Notes: generated by a model not told the origin, from the sequence alone. DNA of 16,142 bases from JBCCYM01 sp039190005 (GCA_039190005.1 JBCCYM010000042.1:1-16142); one strand, 5' to 3'. Shown: positions 1 through 7,714, counted from the stretch's first letter. Made by a program: numbers and translations.

Positions 1-302
1 AATTGAAAACTATTATATAGTATTCAGCTAAAATAGCAAGTAATTTTTTGGGGTACGTAAATAGTTACAAAAAATCTGATTGTATGCTAGCTATAATTAC
101 ATTTTTTTACCTCTTGTTAAGTTAGCTTGTTGTTAATTGCCGCAACGTTGTCCAATCACGCAAATCACTATGATTATCTTAAGTTAGTAGGGTTAAACCC
201 GAATAGATAAATGGATTATTCTTAATAAAAACAGATAGTTGATGAAAAATGACAAACCGCTGATGTGTTTAAGAATTGACCCGAAAAAGCAGGGCAACTT
301 TT
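1..302. other. AT-rich leader region with no recognisable gene
   Basis: No convincing coding frame on either strand. The region is AT-rich with scattered TATAAT-like words, for example at 92-97, which has no matching -35 box at the right distance. An interrupted inverted repeat (AAAAGCAG at 285-292, CTGCTTTT at 313-320) straddles the promoter of the downstream transporter gene and is the only structure I can support here. Confidence 0.4.
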
Positions 303-331
303 TTGACTTTCTCTGCTTTTCTTGATATATA
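303..331 (+). promoter_or_regulatory. Predicted sigma-70 promoter of the sugar transporter operon
   Basis: A -35 box TTGACT (303-308) and a -10 box TATATA (326-331) are separated by exactly 17 nt. This puts a start site near 338 and gives a leader of about 50 nt before the ATG at 388. The 8-bp inverted repeat halves at 285-292 and 313-320 lie on either side of the -35 box, so they could be a repressor site, although this is only inference. Confidence 0.55.
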
Positions 332-387
332 TAATTGCACATCTTGAAGTATGGGGTATAAAAACTAACAATTTCGGAGGATATAGC

Positions 388-1779
388 ATGAACACAACAC
401 AGTCCGCACAGCGCATGACACCATTCACATTCTTCGTTATCTGCTTCGCTTGTCTAGGCGGGGTATTATATGGTTATGACATTGGTGTGATAAATGGTGC
501 TTTAGGATTAATGAATAAAGACCTGCACTTAACCCATGTACAGCTTTCGTTTATCGTCGCGGCTGTATTAGGTGGTGGTTGTATTGCCACCCTTTTTTCC
601 GGTTCTTTAGCCGATGTGTTTGGACGACGTATGATGGTACGCCTATCCGCTGTGATATTTATCTTTGGTGTGGCCATTATTCTCGGCGCGCACGAATTTT
701 ATACCGCGTTGATCGGACGTTTTATCCAAGGTATTGGCGTCGGCATTATTACCATTGTCATTCCACTCTACCTCACCGAAAGCACACCAGCACGGATACG
801 CGGTCGCGTCATCTCACTATTCCAACTTTTACTCACCAGCGGTATCCTAATCGCTTTTGTGATTGGTCGCTTACTGATTGGTCATGGTAGCTGGCGCTAC
901 ATGTTTATGACAATTTTAGTCCCCGCGGTTATTTTATTTTTAGGCTCTTTTGTCATTACCGAATCACCACGCTGGCTTTACAATCGTGGCAAAAAAAAGG
1001 TGGCAGCAGCAATATTAAGAAAAACATGTCATGAAACAGAATTAACCCAGCATCTTGAACAGATGGAGAAACTGTATCAACATCAAGCGCATGTCGCTGA
1101 AGTTGGCTTTTTTAAAGGCATCGGATTATTTTTTACTGAATTATCACAACGCCGCTACCTGATACCTTTTCTGATAGCGCTGTCCATCGCTTGTTTGGGG
1201 CAATTGACAGGGGTGAATTCTATTTTGCAATTCAGTACCTTGATCCTAGGACATTCCGGCATTCCTTCAGATAAAGTCTCAATGATGGGCACGATTGGTG
1301 TTGGCTTGTTAAACTTCATTTTTACCTTTATTGCCATTTTGCTTATTGATAAAGTCGGTCGTAAGCTGTTGCTTTCGATTGGCACGTTTGGCGTGTTAGC
1401 AGCACTTGTTTATTGTGGTTTTATCTCATTGATGCCAAATACCATGACCAAAGGTATTCTGCTGATTATAGGATTGATGGTCTATATCACCTTTTTTGCC
1501 GTTGGACCGGGTGTTGTTGTCTGGCTGGTTATTTCCGAACTCATCCCCATGCCGATTCGTGGCGCCGGCATGTCGGTATGTTTGTTTTTTAATTCAGCCA
1601 TATCATCGATATTAGCGGCACTGGTGATGCCTATTTCCGTATGGACAGGCGGTTACCAGGGTGTATTCTGGCTATGCGCGATCTTCACGGTTTTCTATTT
1701 CTTAATTGCCGCGTTCATATTGCCGGAAACAAAAAACAAAACGCTGGAAGAAATTGAAATGTATTTTTCCACCAAGTAA
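388..1779 (+). CDS. Sugar-porter family MFS transporter
   Basis: An inner-membrane proton-coupled or facilitative sugar transporter of the major facilitator superfamily, 463 residues, with the usual 12-helix two-lobe pattern. Sugar-porter signatures are clear: GYDIGVINGA (29-38), DVFGRR (76-81), GRFIQGIGVG (110-119), PLYLTESTPARIRGR (126-140), Q146 in helix 5, TESPRWLY (191-198), DKVGRK (321-326) and PETKNKTLEEIE (446-457). The helix-7 motif, normally QQLSGIN, reads GQLTGVN (271-277), so the first sugar-contacting Gln is Gly. I chose the ATG at 388 because GGAGG (376-380) sits 7 nt before it; the frame is open to a TTG at 322 with no such support. The gene lies 14 nt before a NagB-II/AgaS-like gene, which suggests an amino sugar or related sugar as substrate. 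The substrate itself cannot be read from the sequence. Confidence 0.9.
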   Translation: MNTTQSAQRMTPFTFFVICFACLGGVLYGYDIGVINGALGLMNKDLHLTHVQLSFIVAAVLGGGCIATLFSGSLADVFGRRMMVRLSAVIFIFGVAIILGAHEFYTALIGRFIQGIGVGIITIVIPLYLTESTPARIRGRVISLFQLLLTSGILIAFVIGRLLIGHGSWRYMFMTILVPAVILFLGSFVITESPRWLYNRGKKKVAAAILRKTCHETELTQHLEQMEKLYQHQAHVAEVGFFKGIGLFFTELSQRRYLIPFLIALSIACLGQLTGVNSILQFSTLILGHSGIPSDKVSMMGTIGVGLLNFIFTFIAILLIDKVGRKLLLSIGTFGVLAALVYCGFISLMPNTMTKGILLIIGLMVYITFFAVGPGVVVWLVISELIPMPIRGAGMSVCLFFNSAISSILAALVMPISVWTGGYQGVFWLCAIFTVFYFLIAAFILPETKNKTLEEIEMYFSTK

Positions 1780-1793
1780 AGCATAAAAAAATC

Positions 1794-2843
1794 ATGTCGA
1801 CTTTAATGCAACAAGAAGCTGAGCAAACGCCCCAAGTTATCGCTCGGCAATGGCAGGAAAATAGCGAGATACTACAAGCACTGGCAAAACGTCTGCAATC
1901 ACAGCCACCGGCGTTCGCGGTGACTGTCGCGCGTGGCAGTTCAGACAACGCGGCTACCTTTGCTAAGTATTTATTAGAAACGTTTATGGGTGTGGTGACT
2001 TCATCCGCCGCGCCTTCGGTTTTGACCGTGTACGGCAAAACATTAAATTACCGCGATAGTCTGGTCATTGGTATTTCACAATCCGGTCAAAGCCCGGATA
2101 TCTGTGAAACTCTGGCGGACGCTAAAAAAGCTGGCGCCATTACTGTCGCGTTTATTAATAAAACAAATTCACCGATGGCGGATATTGCTGAATATGTCAT
2201 ACCACTATGGGCTGGCGAAGAAAAAGCTGTGCCGGCAACAAAAACGTATTTAGCATCATTGTCGGCGTTCATACAATTTATAGCTTACTACGCCAAGGAC
2301 AAAGCGTTAATCGATTGTGGTCAAAAACTGCCGCAACGCATGGCGGAAAGCCTACAATTAAACACCAACGCATTCATTGACGAGCTGAAAACAATCCATA
2401 CTTTGTTAGTACTCGCGCGTGGCTATGGTTTCCCCATCGCTCAGGAAATCGCCCTCAAATTAAAAGAAACCCTATCAATTCATGCCGAAGCCATTAGCAG
2501 TGCTGAAGTATTGCATGGTCCATTGGCATTGATTAAAGAAAATCACCCGATATTATTACTGGCTCAAGGTGATCAATCCCTGCCCGCTTTATTGGAATTA
2601 GCGCAACGTATTAAAGCAATGAAAGCGAATGTATTATTGACCATCCCGGCTGATAAAATTGATGTCGCCCAACACCAAACCATCGCCCATCGCTGCTTGT
2701 TGTTACCACCCAGCTTACATCCCGTTTGCGATCCATTATTATCCGCGCAGGCGCTCTATCCCATCATTGCTAAGCTAACCATAGCGCGTGGTTTAAATCC
2801 AGATCATCCTGAACATCTAAAAAAAGTAACAGAAACACGGTAA
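1794..2843 (+). CDS. SIS-domain sugar-phosphate isomerase/deaminase, NagB-II/AgaS type
   Basis: A cytoplasmic protein of 349 residues with two SIS domains, resembling the isomerase half of GlmS without its glutamine amidotransferase domain. This is the layout of the NagB-II/AgaS group, which deaminates glucosamine-6-P or galactosamine-6-P. Sugar-phosphate loops are ARGSSDNAA (46-54) and SQSGQSPD (95-102). Residues matching the GlmS isomerase centre are E225 in LKLKE, H241 in LHGP (16 residues later, as in GlmS) and a Lys in the C-terminal KKVTETR. The C-terminal GLNPD...HLKKVTETR is typical of the group. The gene follows the sugar transporter by 14 nt and is almost certainly co-transcribed with it. 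No Shine-Dalgarno is evident before the ATG at 1794; an in-frame ATG at 1806 is possible. Exact substrate and reaction are inferred, not shown. Confidence 0.85.
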   Translation: MSTLMQQEAEQTPQVIARQWQENSEILQALAKRLQSQPPAFAVTVARGSSDNAATFAKYLLETFMGVVTSSAAPSVLTVYGKTLNYRDSLVIGISQSGQSPDICETLADAKKAGAITVAFINKTNSPMADIAEYVIPLWAGEEKAVPATKTYLASLSAFIQFIAYYAKDKALIDCGQKLPQRMAESLQLNTNAFIDELKTIHTLLVLARGYGFPIAQEIALKLKETLSIHAEAISSAEVLHGPLALIKENHPILLLAQGDQSLPALLELAQRIKAMKANVLLTIPADKIDVAQHQTIAHRCLLLPPSLHPVCDPLLSAQALYPIIAKLTIARGLNPDHPEHLKKVTETR

Positions 2844-2918
2844 CGCCGAAAATCTCAATTTGTTACAAACTGATACAGTTATTTTGAAATGATGTACTAT
2901 CATCAGTTAAGCAAAACA

Positions 2919-2946
2919 TTGCGTAGTCGTAAATGTGAGATATAAT
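2919..2946 (+). promoter_or_regulatory. Weak promoter-like motif directly before a terminator
   Basis: TTGCGT (2919-2924), a 16-nt spacer and a perfect TATAAT (2941-2946). Start would fall near 2953, only a few bases before the terminator hairpin, so any transcript would be about 35 nt. The -35 match is poor and this may be chance in AT-rich DNA. Confidence 0.2.
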
Positions 2947-2955
2947 TACCTCACC

Positions 2956-2987
2956 AGGGGTGTCGTCATGAGACACCCCTTTTTTTA
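2956..2987 (+). terminator. Strong rho-independent terminator of the transporter operon
   Basis: A perfect 9-bp stem AGGGGTGTC (2956-2964) and GACACCCCT (2972-2980) encloses a 7-nt loop and is followed by a run of seven T (2981-2987). It lies about 110 nt after the stop of the SIS-domain gene and is the natural end of that operon. Confidence 0.85.
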
Positions 2988-3038
2988 TACTTTCAATTCT
3001 ATCTCGAAAATGCTATATTTTTTTACAACAGCATTAAA

Positions 3039-3157
3039 CCTAAAAACTTCAGCGGTCCCTGAGCTTTGTCGGAGGGTGGTTCCTGAGCCTGTCGAAGGGT
3101 CGACGCCAAGTGATAATGTAACCCTTCGACAGGCTCAGGAACCGCCGCGATTTTTAG
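3039..3157 (+). repeat. Palindromic MITE/REP-like element, copy 1
   Basis: An intergenic element with left end CCTAAAAAC and right end TTTTTAGA. It contains a perfect 23-bp inverted repeat (3078-3100 and 3121-3143) around a 20-nt centre. The left arm is preceded without gap by a degenerate direct copy of itself (3054-3077). The direct repeat ATTAAA flanks it (3033-3038 and 3158-3163), like a target-site duplication, although such AT words are weak evidence. The core is 22/22 identical to part of copy 2 (3082-3103 matches 13043-13064). It sits 23 nt before the methyltransferase ATG. With the terminator at 2956-2987 it accounts for most of the 337-nt gap between genes. Confidence 0.8.
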
Positions 3158-3180
3158 ATTAAAAATTATAGAGATGAAGT

Positions 3181-3966
3181 ATGTCTGAATTATGGAATGT
3201 TACCCGATATAATGAAAGTAAAAAGATAAGATTAAATGCGATATGTCAACTAATTGAGTGGTCAGGATTTCAATTCAACCGAGAGCTAAATATTCTTGAC
3301 GTCGGTTGTGGTAATGCCATAGTTGATTCATATTTGTGCCATCAATACCCAAGCATTAACATATTAGGGATAGACAAAGACAGTCACATGATTGAAGCTG
3401 CCGGCGCTAATAATGCTTTATCAAATCTACAGTTTAAAAAAATTGACGCGCACGATATTACCTATAAAAAAGAATTTGATCTGGTACTTTCAACCGCGGC
3501 ACTGCATTGGATTAAAGAACAGGATAAAGTACTTGCTAATATATTTGATGCTCTTAAATCAAATGGAAAAGCATTATTCATCATTTATCCACCTCCACCT
3601 TATCTCTTCGAGTCACTGGATATACTTATCAATGATTGCAAATGGAAAAGTTATTTTGCAAATTTTGATCATGGCTATTATTTTTACGATGAACAAAATT
3701 ATACTCATTTAGCAAAAGAAGCCGGTTTTACTGTCAATAAAATCGCAATGCTCAAACATGACTATAAATTGCGGAACCAGCAAGACCTAGAAAAAATAAT
3801 TGCCAGTTGGCTGCCACATTTAAAAAGACTGCCAAACACCCTACATCAACAATTTATGCGCGAATTGTGTGGCACTATGCTTATATCAATGCAGAAAAAC
3901 GGCATCGATAATTTCACTCAATATCGCGGTTTATCGTTAAATGTTTACCTCAGCAAACCTTGTTGA
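3181..3966 (+). CDS. Class I SAM-dependent methyltransferase, trans-aconitate/BioC-like
   Basis: A cytoplasmic methyltransferase of 261 residues with a Rossmann-type SAM fold. Motif I is ILDVGCGN (38-45), the acidic ribose-binding residue is in GIDKD (63-67), motif II/III lies in KKIDAHDI, and motif IV is FDLVLSTAALHWI (99-111). The start MSELWN..RYNESK and the phrase TAALHW resemble the trans-aconitate methyltransferase (Tam) and malonyl-ACP methyltransferase (BioC) families. I cannot tell the substrate, and no biotin genes are nearby. It stands alone, between a palindromic element (ending 23 nt upstream) and an unrelated permease. The ribosome site is a modest AGAG/GAAG just upstream. It looks more AT-rich than its neighbours, with AGA/ATA/AAA-rich codons, which could reflect transfer. 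Confidence 0.8.
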   Translation: MSELWNVTRYNESKKIRLNAICQLIEWSGFQFNRELNILDVGCGNAIVDSYLCHQYPSINILGIDKDSHMIEAAGANNALSNLQFKKIDAHDITYKKEFDLVLSTAALHWIKEQDKVLANIFDALKSNGKALFIIYPPPPYLFESLDILINDCKWKSYFANFDHGYYFYDEQNYTHLAKEAGFTVNKIAMLKHDYKLRNQQDLEKIIASWLPHLKRLPNTLHQQFMRELCGTMLISMQKNGIDNFTQYRGLSLNVYLSKPC

Positions 3967-4086
3967 GTACGCTCGGAAAACTTGACAATAGATACTGTTT
4001 GTGGAAAAATAGCCATTATCAAATCGGCTACGGCATCTAAATCCCTGGCAGATTAAAAAGTTTATTATACCAAACTACCTAAATGA

Positions 4087-4120
4087 AAAAGCAACCCTTT
4101 AAAAACAAACTGGTGCTTTT
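4087..4120 (+). terminator. Possible weak hairpin between methyltransferase and permease genes
   Basis: AAAAGC (4087-4092) pairs with GCTTTT (4115-4120) and ACC (4094-4096) with GGT (4112-4114), leaving one bulged A and a 15-nt loop. The T run is only four bases and belongs to the stem, so this is at best a weak terminator or leader structure for the permease. Confidence 0.25.
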
Positions 4121-4146
4121 TATTGTCTTCAATTTTCAGGAGAAAA

Positions 4147-5712
4147 ATGAAATATCATAAAATCGGATTGTTGTCGCTTATTTTTACCGGCATTGCCGGA
4201 ATGATTGGTAGTGGCTGGTTATTTAACGCCTACTACGCGGCACGGTTTGCCGGAACTGGCGCTTATCTTGTGTGGTTAATTGGGGTATTACCGGCATTAT
4301 TTTTATCCTTAATGCTGGCGGAAGTCGTCACCCTTCATCCCAAGCGCGGATTGTTCGCGCGCTTGCTTACATTATCACACGACCATGACACAGGTTACAT
4401 TACCGCGTTAACCAGCTGGCTTGGTCTTGTCGCGGTGATGTCCGCTGAATCAGTAGCGACCATTCAATATTTAGCCAGTGTCAACCAACATTGGCTGCCT
4501 TATCTATATAACACAACGCAACATAATTTAACCAGTTTGGGTTTATTGCTTTGTTTTTGTTTGTTGTTAATTTTCGGTTTACTGAATTTTTGGGGCGTAA
4601 ACGCACTAGCTAAATCGAATAACATCCTTACGGTCATTAAAATATTTATCCCCATTATTGTCGCCATCGCTATATTAAGTGTCGCTTTTCATAGCAATAA
4701 TTTTGTTACCCAAAAACAACATAAAATGTTACCCCATGGTATAACTGGCATTTTTAGTGCCATTATGGCTTCCGGCATTATTTATTCTTTTAATGGTTTT
4801 CAAGCGGTAAGCAGTTTTTGCGCCGAAGCGAAAAACGCGTCTCGAAACGTACCTTTAGCCATGGTCATCGCGATTATAATATCCTTACTTATCTACTTGT
4901 TAATACAAACCGCTTTTATAGGCGGACTACCCTCACACTATTTACAACATGGTTGGTCTGAATTACCGTACTTAAATTCGCCAATTGTTGATTTAACCGC
5001 TTTACTGGGATTAAATGTTATTTCTATTATCGCTTATGTTGGCGCGTCTCTTGGTCCATGTGGCGCCGGGATTGTATTTGCCGGTTCAACCACAAGAACA
5101 TTAACGGCTTTGTCACAAGAACAACAAGCGCCTTCTTTTTTTAATGTGCTACATCCCAAATATCATTTTTCCCGTCGCTCTTTAGTTTTTAATATAACGA
5201 TCGCGTCTGTGTTACTGTTTTTCGCTCGCAATTGGCATAATCTTTCGATTTTAATCAGCATGTTTCATATTACTGGCTACCTCGCCTGTCCTTTAGCGTT
5301 GATAAGACTTAGAATTAAAACGCCACATCGCGGTAAATCATCCTACCGGATGCCATTCGCGACGATAATATGCCCACTATTCTTTACATTGTTGACATTG
5401 CTACTTTGTTTAACTCGGGAAAAATTTCTAATCATCTATGCCGGTATTATAGTAGTCTTCTATTTATCTTATATTGTCATCCATAACAAATGGCAAATGA
5501 TTTATATATGGCGCGCGTTGCAGCGAAGCTATATGCTACCCGCCTTTTTTGTTTGGCTCGCTTTGGTAGGTGTATTCGGCAATCCTATTAGTGGCGCTTA
5601 TTTTCATTTGCTATCTCATCAAGTATTTTATCTGATTGTCATCATTTCAGCATTGTTTTGTTATTACCGTTTGACTTATAAATACAAAGTATCACCTTAT
5701 TTCCGTCATTAA
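4147..5712 (+). CDS. APC-family amino acid permease
   Basis: An inner-membrane amino acid, polyamine or organocation transporter of the APC superfamily, 521 residues, predicted to have 12 or more membrane helices. The helix-1 signature GIAGMIGSGWLF (15-26) is the broken-helix substrate site of this fold. LAEVVTLHPKRG (58-69) corresponds to the usual AEL...P..GG segment. IIYSFNGFQAVSSFCAEAKNASRNVPLAM (211-239) matches the helix-6 region and the following ENPKRNIP-type loop. The ATG at 4147 is chosen because AGGAG (4138-4142) precedes it; a TTG at 4123 in the same frame lacks that support. It has no operon partner. The substrate cannot be assigned from sequence. Such permeases are common in amino-acid-dependent gammaproteobacteria. 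Confidence 0.85.
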   Translation: MKYHKIGLLSLIFTGIAGMIGSGWLFNAYYAARFAGTGAYLVWLIGVLPALFLSLMLAEVVTLHPKRGLFARLLTLSHDHDTGYITALTSWLGLVAVMSAESVATIQYLASVNQHWLPYLYNTTQHNLTSLGLLLCFCLLLIFGLLNFWGVNALAKSNNILTVIKIFIPIIVAIAILSVAFHSNNFVTQKQHKMLPHGITGIFSAIMASGIIYSFNGFQAVSSFCAEAKNASRNVPLAMVIAIIISLLIYLLIQTAFIGGLPSHYLQHGWSELPYLNSPIVDLTALLGLNVISIIAYVGASLGPCGAGIVFAGSTTRTLTALSQEQQAPSFFNVLHPKYHFSRRSLVFNITIASVLLFFARNWHNLSILISMFHITGYLACPLALIRLRIKTPHRGKSSYRMPFATIICPLFFTLLTLLLCLTREKFLIIYAGIIVVFYLSYIVIHNKWQMIYIWRALQRSYMLPAFFVWLALVGVFGNPISGAYFHLLSHQVFYLIVIISALFCYYRLTYKYKVSPYFRH

Positions 5713-5786
5713 AAATGATTAGCCTGAAAATCGGTAACGCAAAAAAATTTAAAGCAATACTGCCTACGCGGGAATAATTTTCAACA

Positions 5787-6968
5787 ATGGCTCATCTTAA
5801 ATTACCAACGCCTAACGCGACTGAACAGCAACATCACAAAAAATTACAAGCCTATATTCGTCATCACATGGATACAAACGGCGGTTCATTGCCGTTTAGT
5901 GATTTTATGAACATGGCATTATACGCGCCAGGCTTAGGTTATTATCAGGCTGGCACGCGGAAATTTGGTCCTGACGGTGATTTTGTCACCGCGCCAGAAT
6001 TATCGCCATTGTTCGCTTATTGTCTCGCCAATCAATGCCAACAAATACTGGCAAGCTTACAAGCGCGAGGACATGAAACGGTTATATTAGAGCTGGGCGC
6101 CGGCTCAGGCAAACTTGCCACCGATGTGCTGCGAAGATTGACAGAACTGAATCAGCTACCGACAAAGTATTGGATACTCGAACCAAGCCCGGAATTACGT
6201 CAACGACAACAGCATTATATCAACACTCACGCGAAAACGATTGCTGACAATATCACCTGGTTAGACCGTCTCCCCTTAGCACCATTTACAGGTATTATTT
6301 TAGCCAATGAAGTCATTGACGCGTTTCCGGTAGAAAAATTCTGCTACGATAATAAGCAATTACAACAATATCATGTCACTTATCAACATGACAGCTTTGA
6401 CTGGCAGTTGCGAAAACCAACAGACGCATTACATCAGTTTTTTCAGCAAAAACTGGCACATTATTCAAACAGTTGGATGCAACCGTATTGTTCAGAAATC
6501 AATATGATCATGCCATCGTGGTTAAACAGTTTAAGTGATCGTCTTAAAGCCGGCGTCATGTTATTATCAGACTACGGCTATCCACGCGGTGAGTACTATC
6601 ATCCGCAACGGCATCAAGGCAGTTTGATGTGTTATTATAAACATCGAGGACATGATAATCCGCTCATCTTATGTGGTTTGCAAGACATTACCGCGCATGT
6701 TGATTTTACCCTGTTAGCTGAAAGCGCGATTACCGCGAATCTTAATGTTGCCGGCTTTACTCATCAGGCCGCTTTTTTATTAGCTGCCGGTGCCGCTAAT
6801 TTTATGCGTACATACGGCGCCACGATGACAAAAAGTGAACAACAAGCCATTAAAAAATTATTATTACCTGGCGAGATGGGATCGGCCATTAAACTCATGG
6901 CGCTTAGCCGTGATTTTGACATGCCATTACGCGCTTTTAGCCACTATGATTGTCGCGCACAATTGTAA
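5787..6968 (+). CDS. MidA/NDUFAF7-type SAM-dependent methyltransferase (COG1565)
   Basis: A predicted protein-arginine methyltransferase-like enzyme of 393 residues, the bacterial counterpart of mitochondrial NDUFAF7/MidA. In eukaryotes that protein methylates an arginine of the complex I subunit NDUFS2; the bacterial role is not established. Family hallmarks are LYAPGLGYYQAG (45-56), GDFVTAPELSPLFA (64-77), the SAM-binding LELGAGSGKLATDVL (101-115), NEVIDAFPVEKF, and a long conserved C-terminal stretch containing LSDYGYPRGEYYHPQRHQGS and GLQDITAHVDFT. The ATG at 5787 has only a weak ribosome site. The stop codon lies inside the 3' end of the convergent cyclo-ligase gene, an overlap of 32 bp on opposite strands. 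Confidence 0.88.
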   Translation: MAHLKLPTPNATEQQHHKKLQAYIRHHMDTNGGSLPFSDFMNMALYAPGLGYYQAGTRKFGPDGDFVTAPELSPLFAYCLANQCQQILASLQARGHETVILELGAGSGKLATDVLRRLTELNQLPTKYWILEPSPELRQRQQHYINTHAKTIADNITWLDRLPLAPFTGIILANEVIDAFPVEKFCYDNKQLQQYHVTYQHDSFDWQLRKPTDALHQFFQQKLAHYSNSWMQPYCSEINMIMPSWLNSLSDRLKAGVMLLSDYGYPRGEYYHPQRHQGSLMCYYKHRGHDNPLILCGLQDITAHVDFTLLAESAITANLNVAGFTHQAAFLLAAGAANFMRTYGATMTKSEQQAIKKLLLPGEMGSAIKLMALSRDFDMPLRAFSHYDCRAQL

Positions 6969-7536
6969 TCCCCTGCTCAGTAAGTACCATATCAAGTGGC
7001 ACATCCCAATCGTCCGGCACAAGCTGCTCGACTTGTTGAAAACGATAGGCGTAACCACAAAGTACCGGTCGCTGTTGTAAGTGATTAATCCCCGCCAGCG
7101 TACGATCATAATAACCGGCACCACTACCCAAGCGATTTCCCTGTCGATCAAAAGCCGTCAAGGGCATAATAATAATATCTAAATCCTGTGTCCTTATTTT
7201 TTCAGCGTCATTTGTGGGTTCAGCAATGCCCCATTTATTGGTGATTAAACAATCGCCAGGACGATAAATAGCAAACCGCATGACGCCATGATGTTTTTTA
7301 TCAATGACAGGTAAATAACATTGCTGGCGCTTATCAATAATGTGTTTTAACAAGGGTTGAGTATTCATCTCACGCGGCAATGACATATAACAAGCAATAT
7401 GTTGATATTTATTGAGTAAGCCTGATTGAAAAAAATGTTTAGCCGCGCGAGCCGCGTCATACTGGCGTTGTTCAACAGCGACTTGTTCGCACAGTCGCCA
7501 AATGTCTTGTCTGAGTTTTTGTTTATAGGAAGTCAA
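6937..7536 (-). CDS. fau: 5-formyltetrahydrofolate cyclo-ligase
   Basis: A cytoplasmic enzyme of one-carbon metabolism that uses ATP to convert 5-formyl-THF to 5,10-methenyl-THF (also called YgfA or MTHFS), 199 residues. Diagnostic motifs are the N-terminal KQKLRQ, REMNTQPLL (55-63), CYLPV, and the C-terminal MPLTAFDRQGNRLGSGAGYYDRTL (124-147) with the nucleotide-binding glycines. It starts at TTG (7536): an in-frame TAG lies three codons upstream and there is no earlier start, so the non-ATG codon is forced unless translation begins further inside. The start is about 15 nt after the 3' end of the 6S RNA, the same order as ssrS-ygfA in E. coli, so readthrough of the RNA gene probably expresses it. 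Its 3' end overlaps the convergent methyltransferase gene by 32 bp. Confidence 0.92.
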   Translation of the reverse strand: MTSYKQKLRQDIWRLCEQVAVEQRQYDAARAAKHFFQSGLLNKYQHIACYMSLPREMNTQPLLKHIIDKRQQCYLPVIDKKHHGVMRFAIYRPGDCLITNKWGIAEPTNDAEKIRTQDLDIIIMPLTAFDRQGNRLGSGAGYYDRTLAGINHLQQRPVLCGYAYRFQQVEQLVPDDWDVPLDMVLTEQGITIVRDNHSG

Positions 7537-7549
7537 GGTTTTCTATAGT

Positions 7550-7714
7550 AAAGCGCCTCACTCACAAGTCTTCGTTTGAACCCTGAAATATCAGGGGGGA
7601 CTCGTATACTCACATCAGGCTTCCCAGATTAAGGGCATGCACAACAGCTTGCAGTGACAAATCCCATTTTTTTATAATATCGGCTCAATACGATTTCCTG
7701 CAAGCAAGGACGCT
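7550..7714 (-). ncRNA. ssrS: 6S RNA
   Basis: A regulatory RNA that mimics an open promoter and sequesters sigma-70 RNA polymerase. On the minus strand the gene contains GAGCCGATATT (7686-7676), the same as in the 5' half of E. coli 6S RNA. It also has GAAGCCTGATGTG, matching the GAAGCC segment of the 3' half, and a CCCTGA/TCAGGG hairpin followed by GTTCA near the 3' end. The ends pair as a terminal helix (AAGCG near 7715-7711 with CGCTT at 7555-7551). The length of about 165 nt is within the family range. It lies directly upstream of the cyclo-ligase gene, the conserved position for this RNA in gammaproteobacteria. Exact ends are estimates from the promoter and the closing helix. Confidence 0.9.

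Noticed and set aside
3039..3157. CRISPR or integron repeat
   Set aside because: The copies are single, kilobases apart and palindromic, with no regular spacers, cas genes or integrase.
2935..3162. Possible 75-residue gene on the plus strand after the SIS-domain gene
   Set aside because: The frame runs through the terminator hairpin, a T run and the whole palindromic element, so it is not a plausible gene.
3983..4011. TTGACA (3983-3988) as a promoter for the APC permease
   Set aside because: There is no acceptable -10 hexamer at 16-18 nt; the sequence there is AAAAAT-like and would need special pleading.
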